Below are positions 15,245-23,348 of a stretch of 29,263 nucleotides of DNA, piece by piece (position 1 is the stretch's first letter; every line of letters starts with the position of its first letter). Source of the stretch: an uncultured Prevotella sp. (GTDB taxonomy: Bacteria; Bacteroidota; Bacteroidia; Bacteroidales; Bacteroidaceae); NCBI GenBank assembly GCA_927910885.1, contig CAKMOD010000015.1:1-29263 (forward strand), written 5' to 3'. Below the pieces are notes generated by a model. The model did no database searches. It was given only the letters and a program-made list of their open reading frames with translations, and was not told the DNA's origin. The position numbers and the translations under genes are program-made.

Positions 15245-16180
15245 TTATAATAAGGAATATATATAACCTACAAACACTGCCGTAAGCACAGCTCCCTCCC
15301 ACCGTTCAATCTTATACTTAGTAAATGAGAAGAGCCATACAAGCATGATTGAGATAACAAGCATAGAAAGGTCGGTTACCGTAATTCCATTCAATGTCAT
15401 TGGAGTTATCACGCCCGTAATACCAAGGATAGCAAGGATATTGAACACGTTAGAACCAAGTGCATTTCCTATGGCAATACCGCTATTTCCTTTACGAGCT
15501 GACACAACGCTTGTTGCCAACTCTGGAAGAGAAGTTCCTCCAGCAACAATGGTCAGACCAATAACAGCCTCAGATACTCCGAGGTTTGTTGCCACAGTCG
15601 TAGCACCTTCCACAAAGAGATTACTACCTCCTATCAAACAAAGCAATCCGACGAGAATCCATACAACAGACAGCCAAGTTGCCATCGGCTTCTTCCCTTC
15701 AGCCTCAACAGTAGCCTCTGCGTCCGCATCTTGCTTCTTAGTTCCTTTAAGTGTCATATACATAAAGATGAGAAACATCGCAAAGAGAATACCTGCATCA
15801 ATCCTACTAATGTCTCCATCAAGCCCCATCATTAGCAACATAGCCGATGCTACAAGTGCAAAAGGGATATCCTTCCTTACCGTTGTCTCCATAATTGTCA
15901 TCGGTGCCACCAATGCTGAAACACCAACAATAAGTAAAGCATTAAATATGTTGGAGCCTACAATATTACCTACCGCCAAGTCTGATGTTCCTTTCAGTGC
16001 AGAAATAAAACTTACACAGAACTCCGGCATACTCGTACCCATCGCAACAATCGTTAATCCTATCACAATCTGCGGCATCTTCATCTTCTCTGCAACAGCC
16101 ACAGCACCATCTGTCAAGCGGTCAGCACCCCATAAAACGAGGGCTATACCCACGACAATAAATAAAATATTCAGTAACAT
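15245..16180 (-). CDS. Calcium/sodium antiporter, CaCA family (YrbG-like)
   Basis: A 311-residue inner-membrane protein with about ten hydrophobic segments and the two inverted alpha-repeats of the CaCA superfamily. Repeat 1 (~35-85) contains GLTIVAMGTSMPEF and GNIVGSNIFNA; repeat 2 (~205-255) contains GLTIVAGGTSLPEL and GNALGSNVFNI. The paired Glu residues in the MPE and LPE motifs are the family's ion ligands. It has the YrbG length and exchanges cytoplasmic Ca2+ for Na+ (some relatives also use K+). It begins 49 bp after the stop of the Crp/Fnr gene on the same strand, so the two may share a transcript. Confidence 0.92.
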   Translation of the reverse strand: MLLNILFIVVGIALVLWGADRLTDGAVAVAEKMKMPQIVIGLTIVAMGTSMPEFCVSFISALKGTSDLAVGNIVGSNIFNALLIVGVSALVAPMTIMETTVRKDIPFALVASAMLLMMGLDGDISRIDAGILFAMFLIFMYMTLKGTKKQDADAEATVEAEGKKPMATWLSVVWILVGLLCLIGGSNLFVEGATTVATNLGVSEAVIGLTIVAGGTSLPELATSVVSARKGNSGIAIGNALGSNVFNILAILGITGVITPMTLNGITVTDLSMLVISIMLVWLFSFTKYKIERWEGAVLTAVFVGYIYSLL

Positions 16181-16229
16181 TAAATCTTAGAATATAGAAT
16201 AAATAAAATATATTTGAGAGATAAAACTT

Positions 16230-16901
16230 TTATTTCAACATCTTCCTACGGTCAAGAATCTTGATTGTTCGGCCATGAATCTCTATCGCACCCTCTTTCT
16301 CAAAGTCTGATAGAACACGAAGCAAGGAGAACTTCTGAATACCAAACGAGTCTGCTATCTCTTGACGCGAACGCTCTAAATGTACCTCATTGCTACCCTG
16401 CTCTCCTGCACGTTCCATCAGAAGATAAGCCACCTTCTCACGTACAGTAAACAGACTAAGTACCTTCATCTTCTGCGTCAAGAACACATCAATATTTGAG
16501 AGAATACGAATATAGTTCGTACGAATCGTCTCATCCATATCTATTAGACGTTTCAACTCCTCTGGACGCATACGGAACAGCTGCACCTTACCATCCGTTT
16601 CTACACTCACGGGCAGACTCCTATCCTTAGAAAAGATAAAGGCGGGAGCCACCATATTACCACTATGCAATCGACTTACCTCAACTTGCTTGCCTGATAA
16701 AGCAGCCATACGACAGATGAGAATGCCATTCACCACAATATCAACATACTTGCAGGGCATTCCTGCCAAGGCATATACTTCATGCGAAGGTAGGGAAACA
16801 AGCTGATGGCTAACGTTGCCTAACGTTAGTTCTATTTCTATCTCACTCATTCCTGCAAAAAGTGGACAGGAACGGAGTGCTTTCATCACATTATTATCCA
16901 T
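16230..16901 (-). CDS. Crp/Fnr-family transcription regulator (HcpR-like)
   Basis: A 223-residue protein from the ATG at 16901; a GTG at 16907 or an ATG at 16886 are alternatives, and the -7 box at 16907-16914 would favour the last. It has a sensor beta-barrel domain (~10-125), a long dimer helix (~125-150; NYIRILSNIDVFLTQKMKVL) and a C-terminal winged helix with recognition helix in SRQEIADSFGIQKFSLLRVL (~170-192). It lacks the four-Cys cluster of classic Fnr. It is intact and clearly related to the frameshifted gene at 5901-6586. Divergent from a hemerythrin-domain gene, which suits HcpR-type regulators that answer nitric oxide; that assignment is inference from neighbourhood and family. 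Confidence 0.85.
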   Translation of the reverse strand: MDNNVMKALRSCPLFAGMSEIEIELTLGNVSHQLVSLPSHEVYALAGMPCKYVDIVVNGILICRMAALSGKQVEVSRLHSGNMVAPAFIFSKDRSLPVSVETDGKVQLFRMRPEELKRLIDMDETIRTNYIRILSNIDVFLTQKMKVLSLFTVREKVAYLLMERAGEQGSNEVHLERSRQEIADSFGIQKFSLLRVLSDFEKEGAIEIHGRTIKILDRRKMLK

Positions 16902-16906
16902 GGTCA

Positions 16907-16914
16907 CAAAGTTA
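16907..16914 (-). promoter_or_regulatory. Possible -7 element of the intact Crp/Fnr gene
   Basis: TAACTTTG on the minus strand. It is so near the ATG at 16901 that, if used, the real start would be the ATG at 16886 or the message would be almost leaderless. Confidence 0.35.
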
Positions 16915-17000
16915 CAAAGATTCTCGTTATTACTACGGATTTAACTTGTTTTAACTCGCTTTGGACACATTTGTTACCTCACCTTCTCCTTGATAGTTTT

Positions 17001-17008
17001 TAATTTTG
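17001..17008 (+). promoter_or_regulatory. -7 element of the hemerythrin-DUF488 operon
   Basis: TAATTTTG (TAnnTTTG), 37 bp before the ATG at 17046. No good -33 element at 19-21 bp spacing, in line with a promoter that needs an activator. Confidence 0.55.
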
Positions 17009-17045
17009 CACCCACATAAATGAACAAGATTAAGTAAAGATAACA

Positions 17046-17570
17046 ATGACACAAACATTTTCTCAAAGCACAATTCCTTTTAAAGCATGGAACCTTGACC
17101 TGCTTGTCGACTATGTACTGAAGTTTCATCATCGCTACATACGCAAGCAGGGTGAGGAACTTGCTATCAGACTGAACTCACTCACAGCTAATCATCCAGA
17201 ACTTGACCGTGTGGTAGATCACTTCCGCAACAGTGTTGCCGACCTTGACCTCCACTGTCAGAAGGAGGAGAACATTCTCTTCCCTTACATTCTTGATATT
17301 TTCAATGCAGCTGAGTACGGACAGGAGCATGCGCCTTTCCATTGTGGCACTATCCAGCATCCTATCAATGCAATGATGGCTGACCATAGTGACGAGATGG
17401 ATCGTCATGAGCGTATAGCAGAACTAACAAATAATTATACTGCCCCAGAGGGTGCTGAGCCTGAATATGTGAAGGCACTTGCAGACCTTCGACAGTTCCG
17501 TGACAATCTCCTTGAGCATATCTACGTAGAAAACGAGATTATGTTCCCAAGAGCATTAATGATGGAATAA
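17046..17570 (+). CDS. Hemerythrin-domain protein, RIC/YtfE-like without the ScdA N-terminal domain
   Basis: A 174-residue all-helical protein with the His and acidic residues of a di-iron hemerythrin site: His28/His29, HCQKEE (His70, Glu74), His105, DHSDE (His114, Glu117) and HIYVENEIMFP (His158, Glu162). This pattern, including LFP and MFP after the metal motifs, matches the C-terminal part of RIC/YtfE/ScdA proteins, which repair iron-sulphur clusters damaged by nitric oxide or peroxide. The short ScdA-N domain with its Cys is missing. It is 4 bp from the DUF488 gene downstream and divergent from a Crp/Fnr regulator, the arrangement expected for a stress-response unit. Confidence 0.87.
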   Translation: MTQTFSQSTIPFKAWNLDLLVDYVLKFHHRYIRKQGEELAIRLNSLTANHPELDRVVDHFRNSVADLDLHCQKEENILFPYILDIFNAAEYGQEHAPFHCGTIQHPINAMMADHSDEMDRHERIAELTNNYTAPEGAEPEYVKALADLRQFRDNLLEHIYVENEIMFPRALMME

Positions 17571-17574
17571 GACA

Positions 17575-17916
17575 ATGAAAACCAAACGTGTTTACGCGCC
17601 AGTTGAAGAAACCGACGGTTATCGAATCCTCGTTGACCGACTATGGCCGCGAGGCATCAGTAAAGAAAAGGCACAAATCGACCTTTGGTTGAAATCTGTT
17701 GCTCCAAGTAATGAACTTCGTAAGTGGTTCGGTCATGCCCCTGAAAGGTTCGCTGAATTCTCAGAACGATATCGTGCAGAATTAACTGCAAGTGGAGCTT
17801 TAGACGAACTGCGTGCTGTTCTCAAGGAACATCCAACCGCTACCCTACTCTTTGCGGCACACGACGAGGAACATAACAACGCGGTCGTATTGCAACATCT
17901 GCTTGAAAAGGAATAA
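17575..17916 (+). CDS. DUF488 (YeaO-like) family protein
   Basis: A 113-residue protein starting 4 bp after the hemerythrin gene, so translationally close or coupled. It shows the family motifs RILVDRLWPRGISKEKA and DLWLKSVAPSNELRKWFGH, and the later LLFAAHDEEHNNAVVL. Its biochemical role is unknown. Pairing with a hemerythrin suggests involvement in redox or nitrosative stress. A terminator shared with the convergent gene follows. Confidence 0.9.
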   Translation: MKTKRVYAPVEETDGYRILVDRLWPRGISKEKAQIDLWLKSVAPSNELRKWFGHAPERFAEFSERYRAELTASGALDELRAVLKEHPTATLLFAAHDEEHNNAVVLQHLLEKE

Positions 17917-17971
17917 TCCTTTATCCTTTAAAGCAGGAGGAGCAAAAGAAACAAAGTGAGAAAGCAAAACA

Positions 17972-18010
17972 AAAGGGGACAGACATCAACATCTATCCCC
18001 TTTCTTTTTG
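17972..18010. terminator. Bidirectional terminator between DUF488 and the 950-residue protein
   Basis: AAAGGGGACAGA (17972-17983) pairs with TCTATCCCCTTT (17992-18003), one mismatch, flanked by A-rich and T-rich runs on the two sides. Confidence 0.8.
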
Positions 18011-18053
18011 TTGTTTTCTGATACACACACTCAGAGTATCAGAAACTGAGTCC

Positions 18054-20900
18054 TTAACGCTTTAAGGTGAAAGACTTTACGCCTTCATCGGTGCTAAGCT
18101 TCAAGATGAAAACCTTTGGCTGAACACCAGACAAATCGATACGCTGCTGATAACCGCCTTGCTGCAAGAGACTACCGTCTGTTGAGAAAAGCTGATACTT
18201 CTGATACTTACCATTAACGGTCAGTTCTGAACCGCTAACAACTGGTAACAGTGCATCTTCATCACCACCAGCAACATTGCTGATACCTGCTGTGATAGGC
18301 TGCGCGAGTAGCTTCACGATGATCGGTTCTGCCCCACGTGTCTGAACAAGCAGTGCTGCAGCGTGCGTCTTTGAGTCATTACTCTTGAAACCAACGGCAA
18401 GCGCACCACCTTCAAGTGGCAACTTCTCACTTGAAAGCTTAAAATACTTCTTCTGAGCAGAAGGTGCCAAGGTAATTGTTACAGGTGCCGTTGTACGATC
18501 ACTATATATATTAAGTGGCTGAGGTGTCATCTCTTGTCCCGGACGGAATACAAACTGAATGAAGTCATTATCAACACTCAGTTCAGGAAGGTCAGTACGT
18601 CCGAAAGTTACATCATCAAGCATAAAGTTCAGGGAAGTAGCATTACCACCCACAGGGCTATAGTAAGAAAATGCTACGTGGAACTTATCCTCGATAGTAA
18701 GACCTTCTACCTTTGAAAGGTCTATACGATAGTCAAACCACATATCAGGCTCCAACTTAACCCCTGCTGGGACATATTCAGATATGTCTAAGAAGTAAGG
18801 TGTAGCCTTACCATCCTTCTCTGTGATGATATAAAAACCAAATAGTTCTTCTCCATTAGTAGTCTGATTACGATACATCAAACTGAATGTCAAATCCTTA
18901 CTTTGTGCATTCTTATAAGATAGAGTTGGAGATATGAGCCAGCTTTCATGCTCACGTCTATCCTCAACGCCATATTTCAAGAAAGAAATCTGTGCTACCT
19001 CGTTCTCTACAACCGACTGATCAGCATTCTTCTGTTTCCATGCATAGAATGGGCGTTCACCACGAACAGTGAGGTTCTGCCAACCCTTCAAGCCGAGAAT
19101 ACGTGTGTGACGTAAGTCTGAGAAAGTCTCATTAAGGACTGCTAAAGGTTCGCTATCCGCATCCTTCAGCATTGCTTCTTCTATCTTATCAAATGCTTCA
19201 CGCTCATCTATTGTATTTGGAGTGATAGTAACACGCTGAACTTCTACACTCTCTGAAGATACAAAGCGTACAAGTGTAGGACGATGAGTACCTACAACAT
19301 ATTTACCTTCACCATCACCTATTGTAAGTGATTTCCAGTGACCACCACCATCAATAGAGTATTCGGCGGTACATTTTACAGCACTACTCGCAGGAGTCAG
19401 CTGAAGCGTGTTCACACCATTAGCAATCAATTCATCATAGTAGAGTGTATCCTTTGCTGCCAGTGTAACATTACTTTTACTATTCCACTTACCATTAAGT
19501 TTCCAATAACCTAAGTCAAACTTATGATAGTCCTTCCACGCATCACCTGTAAAGCGACCGTCCATCGTACGATTTTCCGTGAAATTCTCAACTAAATCAG
19601 CTGAAGTAGCTGCTTCGGAAACACCCTTAAGTTTGATAACCAACGTATCTGCCAAGACGCTTGAGACCCTTAATTCAGCTTCATATACACCTGCTTTACG
19701 TGGTGCGAAGGTCACCTTTACAGGACGATGATAAAGCTTACCAGAACTTGTTGCATAGTAATACTGTCCCACGTCAATACGGAAAGGAGAATTTGCATCA
19801 TGCTTCAAAGCAAGGTTAACATTCGTAATAACATCTTTAATATCAAAGTCAAGTTGCTGTTCATCAGTCTTACCCGGCGTTGCTTTCATCTCACGAACCT
19901 GCTGATCTGCCTTTAGTGTAATCGTTGGCGTTGTTCCTGCTCGCTTGAAGTAACCTGTCAAATTAAGTGATCCACTATTATCTTCATCGGCTCCTGAGAA
20001 GCGAAGTTTATAAGTATTACTACCTACATAAACACCTGCAACCTGTGGGGTAATCGTCAGATTAGCCTTAACAGTCCCATTCTTAGGTAATTTTTCTACG
20101 TCTAACATCATCACAGAAGAAGACTTAGTCCCCCCAAAGTTTGGTGTCTGATCAGCACTAAGATGCATACCCTGCAATGCGATTGGGAAGGTTGTAGGCT
20201 GCCCTACCTCACCCATCATCGTACGATATTGTGGAAGAATGGCTACAAGCGGAGTCTTATCCTTGTCTGCCAAACGTAACACACTGAAGTCGTCCATGCG
20301 AACCAGACTTCCTGGGGCTACTAAAAGAGCAAACTCCAACTTCACTGCTCCTGCTGGACAAACCGTACGGAACTTCAAGTTTCCATACGCTTTCATACGT
20401 CCAAAGTAGATGTCAGGATTATTGATAAAGTCTTTTTCCGTAGAGACAAGTTCGTTGCCAGAAGCATCCAACCAGCGCAAAGCAAGACGGAATGGACCTT
20501 CTAATCGCTTACTCTCTATCGTACTATAATGTACAAGGCATTCCAACTCATCGCCTTGCACTACCTCCTTTCCCGTACGATTAAGGTCAATCACCTGCTT
20601 AAGATATCCATCCACATTGGCAGCTGTCTCAATACCAACACCGAAACCAGTATCACTACTGTATCGATCACCAGCCTTCAACTGCGTAACAGTGCCTGCA
20701 GTAGCCCAATGCGTAGGCTTACCATCATTAAATGAATAGAAAAAAGGATCATCTAACAACTCTACCGTTGCCTTCTCAGTAGTACCCTGATCCAAAGGTA
20801 TAACTACTCGAGGCGCATCATTTTGTGCGTACGCTGTATTTGTAAAACCAGCTAAACAAAAGCTCACAAACAGCTTTGCAGATAAGTAAAAATTCTTCAT
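18054..20900 (-). CDS. Large secreted choice-of-anchor J protein with type IX-like sorting end
   Basis: A 948-residue protein from the ATG at 20900; an ATG at 20906 adds only MS. The signal peptide ends TAYAQ. The protein is built from beta-sandwich domains: residues ~45-215 look like a carbohydrate-binding or discoidin-like sandwich (PFFYSFNDGKPTHW), ~220-460 like Ig-type repeats, and ~595-780 match a choice-of-anchor J domain (GLKGWQNLTV, ESWLISPTL, FMLDDVTFG). A final Ig-like part precedes the C-terminal YQLFSTDGSLLQQGGY, IDLSGVQPKVFILKLS and SFTLKR, which fits a type A sorting domain of the type IX secretion system. No catalytic motif is seen; probably a surface adhesion or binding protein. 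Confidence 0.82.
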   Translation of the reverse strand: MKNFYLSAKLFVSFCLAGFTNTAYAQNDAPRVVIPLDQGTTEKATVELLDDPFFYSFNDGKPTHWATAGTVTQLKAGDRYSSDTGFGVGIETAANVDGYLKQVIDLNRTGKEVVQGDELECLVHYSTIESKRLEGPFRLALRWLDASGNELVSTEKDFINNPDIYFGRMKAYGNLKFRTVCPAGAVKLEFALLVAPGSLVRMDDFSVLRLADKDKTPLVAILPQYRTMMGEVGQPTTFPIALQGMHLSADQTPNFGGTKSSSVMMLDVEKLPKNGTVKANLTITPQVAGVYVGSNTYKLRFSGADEDNSGSLNLTGYFKRAGTTPTITLKADQQVREMKATPGKTDEQQLDFDIKDVITNVNLALKHDANSPFRIDVGQYYYATSSGKLYHRPVKVTFAPRKAGVYEAELRVSSVLADTLVIKLKGVSEAATSADLVENFTENRTMDGRFTGDAWKDYHKFDLGYWKLNGKWNSKSNVTLAAKDTLYYDELIANGVNTLQLTPASSAVKCTAEYSIDGGGHWKSLTIGDGEGKYVVGTHRPTLVRFVSSESVEVQRVTITPNTIDEREAFDKIEEAMLKDADSEPLAVLNETFSDLRHTRILGLKGWQNLTVRGERPFYAWKQKNADQSVVENEVAQISFLKYGVEDRREHESWLISPTLSYKNAQSKDLTFSLMYRNQTTNGEELFGFYIITEKDGKATPYFLDISEYVPAGVKLEPDMWFDYRIDLSKVEGLTIEDKFHVAFSYYSPVGGNATSLNFMLDDVTFGRTDLPELSVDNDFIQFVFRPGQEMTPQPLNIYSDRTTAPVTITLAPSAQKKYFKLSSEKLPLEGGALAVGFKSNDSKTHAAALLVQTRGAEPIIVKLLAQPITAGISNVAGGDEDALLPVVSGSELTVNGKYQKYQLFSTDGSLLQQGGYQQRIDLSGVQPKVFILKLSTDEGVKSFTLKR

Positions 20901-20928
20901 TGACATCTAAATTTTGATTAACATACCG

Positions 20929-20959
20929 CAAATATAAAAAATATAGATATAAAAAGCAA
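20929..20959 (-). promoter_or_regulatory. Promoter of the 950-residue secreted protein
   Basis: Minus strand: TTGC (20959-20956), 19 bp, TATATTTG (20936-20929). RNA would start near 20922, about 20 bases before the start codons. Confidence 0.72.
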
Positions 20960-21142
20960 GTCAAAATTACATTTTATTTTCATTATAAGTACACAAAAGT
21001 TTCACATCGAATGAAAAAGTGTATAATCACACATTAATTATAAGCAAAGGTTGTTTTATTAGACTTATTAATCCAATAAGCCTAAAACGGTTCGTAAGTC
21101 AAATTGTCAGAAATAACAGACAAAATGACACAAAACCTCTAA

Positions 21143-21158
21143 TGGTATGCTCCTTGCT
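21143..21158 (+). promoter_or_regulatory. Sigma-54-like promoter of hsp20
   Basis: TGGTATG, four bases, TTGCT: fits every position of the -24/-12 consensus TGGYRYRN4TTGCW. RNA would start near 21169, giving a leader of about 43 bases. No TAnnTTTG box of the usual kind is visible before this gene. Confidence 0.5.
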
Positions 21159-21211
21159 TATTAGTCAGTACAAAACATTAACAAACAAATTAAAGTAAAG
21201 GAGACAAAGTT

Positions 21212-21619
21212 ATGTATAGAAATTCATGGTTACCAGAGGTTTTCAATGATTTTTTGAACACAGCAAATATGCCTAAGGCAAATCCAACAGCACCAGCAAT
21301 CAACGTTCTGGAGTCGGAGAAGAATTATATAGTAGAGCTTGCAGCACCGGGCCTGAGTAAGGAGGACTTCGATGTGAATATTAACAGCGATGGCGATTTG
21401 ACCATTAAGATGGAAAAGAAAGCTGAGGAGAACGAGCAGAAGGCTCACTACCTCCGTCGTGAGTTCGCATATAGCAAGTATGAGCAGACACTGATTTTAC
21501 CAGATGATGTTCAGAAGGACAGTATTGCTGCACGTGTAGCAAATGGAGTGCTTACCATCACCTTGCCTAAGATTCAGGTTGAGGAGCAGAAGATTGCACG
21601 CCAGATTACAGTAGGCTAA
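21212..21619 (+). CDS. Small heat-shock protein, Hsp20/alpha-crystallin family
   Basis: A 135-residue protein with a short N-terminal arm (MYRNSWLPEVFNDFL), an alpha-crystallin domain (~28-120; NVLESEKNYIVELAAPGLSK, later REFAYSKYEQTLILPDDV and the NGVLTITLPK strand) and a short tail with the I-x-[IV]-like IARQITV end. Family members hold unfolding proteins in soluble oligomers until other chaperones act. A purine-rich GGAG lies 8 bases before the ATG, stronger than at other starts here. It is followed 87 bp later by a terminator and appears monocistronic. A sigma-54-like promoter is the only recognisable one upstream. Confidence 0.93.
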   Translation: MYRNSWLPEVFNDFLNTANMPKANPTAPAINVLESEKNYIVELAAPGLSKEDFDVNINSDGDLTIKMEKKAEENEQKAHYLRREFAYSKYEQTLILPDDVQKDSIAARVANGVLTITLPKIQVEEQKIARQITVG

Positions 21620-21706
21620 ACGCCTTCTACCCCCTGATGAAAGGTTTTTGTTCTGATGCTATAAGCTGAGGAACTTTGATGAAATGGATTAGTTATTGGT
21701 GAATGT

Positions 21707-21738
21707 GCCCCCAGACAGAATATGTTTGGGGGCTTTTT
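21707..21738 (+). terminator. Terminator after hsp20
   Basis: GCCCCCAGACA (21707-21717) pairs with TGTTTGGGGGC (21723-21733), 5-base loop, one mismatch, then TTTTT. Confidence 0.88.
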
Positions 21739-21939
21739 AGCTTCTTCTGCTAAATACTTAGATTGGAAATAGAATAAGATTTATACACTTGCATGGTATT
21801 ACTATCCCAAATTAGATAATCTTATAAAGGAAGATAAACTACATGATAAAACGCAAATAGATACTATATCTATCCCTCCTCTACAAATAGTTCATCCCTA
21901 TCAACTGATATTTGTAAACTATTTTCATGCGACTCAAAA

Positions 21940-22049
21940 CCAACACATGCTATTTTGGCTTCTAAAAGACGCCTAATTGACTTGTAAAAGATGCCCTTTT
22001 GAGGTCTTACTAACGCCCTTTTGAAGTCCAACTAAGCACCTTTTCTTGT
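21940..22049. repeat. 22-bp-period array 3 (five units)
   Basis: Units start at 21940, 21962, 21984, 22006 and 22028, with no gaps. Neighbouring units agree at about 15 of 22 positions. Common features are TAAAAGAYGCC in the first half and CTTTTGAAGT-like in the second. The right part, 22010-22073, is related to the reverse complement of 29201-29263. Confidence 0.75.
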
Positions 22050-22356
22050 ACGACTTTATAACTAACTGATTTTCTTTTGGTTACAAACCTGCTTTTCATA
22101 CGTATTTTTGCCATTATTTATAGGTGTTTTCCTTGAAATTATGTAATGATTTTTCAAAACATTAATCTATGTATTTTTGAACTATTACGATAAAAGGATT
22201 TTCCGATTAGAAGGATAATAATTGAATAGACTATTGATAGTCTTAGCTATGTTTTGGTTTAATGAGTTACTTCAGTTCCTTCGTTAAAGCTATATGAAAA
22301 GTATCCACACTCGTCCTTAAAACAAGAATACACACATCATTTTTTAGAACAACAAC

Positions 22357-22387
22357 TTGATAAGTTGGTAGATTATGCGTATATTTG
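22357..22387 (+). promoter_or_regulatory. Promoter of the DUF4846 lipoprotein gene
   Basis: TTGA (22357-22360), 19 bp, TATATTTG (22380-22387). The RNA would start near 22394, which rules out an ATG at 22375 as start and supports 22420 or 22423. Confidence 0.72.
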
Positions 22388-22422
22388 CAAGCAAAGATTA
22401 TAAAATTCATATAAAGAAAATG

Positions 22423-23253
22423 ATGAAGACAACTCATACTATCCCTATTATATTGGCTGCTTTCTTACTTTCTTGTTCGGGAAAGACTAACGGACAATCA
22501 CAACAGTCAGCAGAGAAGACTCCCACTGTTGAGCAAGCAGCCACTGCTAAAAAGCAACGTTTAGCACCTCCCCCTGGCTACGAAAAAGTAAAGCTGACAG
22601 AGGGAACGTTCGGTTCATTCCTACGGAATTTACCCCTAAAGCCTGCTGGGAGCGACTTACATTATTATAATGGTAGTATCAAACGGCGAAATTATGCTGG
22701 TGCGGTCGTAGACATCGACTTTGGTAATGGAGAAGCAGAACAGTGTGCCGACGCTGTTATCTACCTCAGAGCCTTATGGCTTTGGCAGACAAAGCAGTAT
22801 GACAAGATTCACTTCAACTTTACCAATGGTTTTCGAGCTGATTACGCTCGCTGGGCAAAAGGTGAACGCATCCACATTGACAAGAAGACATGGCGGTGCT
22901 GGTATAGCAAGGACACAGCTGCAGACTATTCTTACAAAACATTCCGTAAGTATTTAAATCTCGTCTTTACGTATGCAGGAACAGCCTCACTTGAGAAGGA
23001 GTTAACTACTATTACAGACAAAGAACTGCAGGTTGGCGATGTGATTATCAATGGTGGTCATCCCGGACATACTGTCATTGTTGTAGACAAAGCCGTCAAC
23101 AAGAAAGGAGAGGCTGTCTACCTACTTGCACAAGGCTATACACCAGCGCAAGAAATTGAGATTTTTACCCAGTGGTTCAGCATTAATCCACAGATCAAAT
23201 ACCTTGACACTCCAGACTGGTATTTCCGTGGGAATTATGCAAAACGCTTTTAG
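22423..23253 (+). CDS. DUF4846 lipoprotein
   Basis: A 276-residue protein. The ATG at 22423 (or 22420, one residue longer) is chosen because an upstream ATG at 22375 lies inside the promoter. The signal peptide ends FLLSC with lipidated Cys18. The rest matches the Bacteroidetes family DUF4846: FGSFLRNLPLKP (64-75), GAVVDIDFGNGEAEQCADAV (93-112), IHFNFTNGFRADYARWAKG and INGGHPGHTVIVVDKA. A Cys early (EQCADAV) and a His followed by a hydrophobic strand later (GGHPGHTVIVVD) follow the order of a papain/NlpC-type fold, but no activity is established by sequence. A strong terminator follows. Confidence 0.86.
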   Translation: MKTTHTIPIILAAFLLSCSGKTNGQSQQSAEKTPTVEQAATAKKQRLAPPPGYEKVKLTEGTFGSFLRNLPLKPAGSDLHYYNGSIKRRNYAGAVVDIDFGNGEAEQCADAVIYLRALWLWQTKQYDKIHFNFTNGFRADYARWAKGERIHIDKKTWRCWYSKDTAADYSYKTFRKYLNLVFTYAGTASLEKELTTITDKELQVGDVIINGGHPGHTVIVVDKAVNKKGEAVYLLAQGYTPAQEIEIFTQWFSINPQIKYLDTPDWYFRGNYAKRF

Positions 23254-23286
23254 TTAACAATTGATTGCCCTAAGAATAGAAATGAT

Positions 23287-23325
23287 AAAAGCACTGTGAG
23301 CAAACTCACAGTGCTTTTATTGTTT
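23287..23325. terminator. Bidirectional terminator between DUF4846 and DUF5606 genes
   Basis: A perfect 14-bp stem AAAAGCACTGTGAG with CTCACAGTGCTTTT around loop CAAA (23287-23318), T-rich after it on both strands. Confidence 0.92.
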
Positions 23326-23348
23326 TGTTTTCTGACTTGAAAGTAATA

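Larger units (their letters stand above)
20907..21211. other. Divergent intergenic region before hsp20
   Basis: A 305-bp region with the minus-strand promoter (20929-20959), the sigma-54-like promoter (21143-21158), an inverted repeat TTGTC-N10-GACAA (21104-21123) and a CTTATT/AATAAG dyad near 21064-21080. No gene is seen. Confidence 0.55.
21620..22422. other. Long gene-free region with the best 22-bp-period array
   Basis: About 800 bp with no plausible gene; the longest ATG frames tried are a few codons to a dozen codons long. It holds the hsp20 terminator (21707-21738), array 3 (21940-22049) and the promoter of the DUF4846 gene (22357-22387). The rest (22090-22350) is AT-rich with runs of T. 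Confidence 0.6.

Noticed and set aside
15345..16190. A 281-codon open frame on the plus strand
   Set aside because: It is the antisense shadow of the Na+/Ca2+ exchanger, which has clear family motifs on the minus strand.
21940..22049. 22-bp arrays as CRISPR arrays
   Set aside because: There is no split into constant repeat and unique spacer; units drift over their whole length, they are too short, and no cas gene is in the window.
22375..22422. N-terminal extension of the DUF4846 lipoprotein
   Set aside because: It would place the start inside the TATATTTG promoter box and put a charged segment before the signal peptide.
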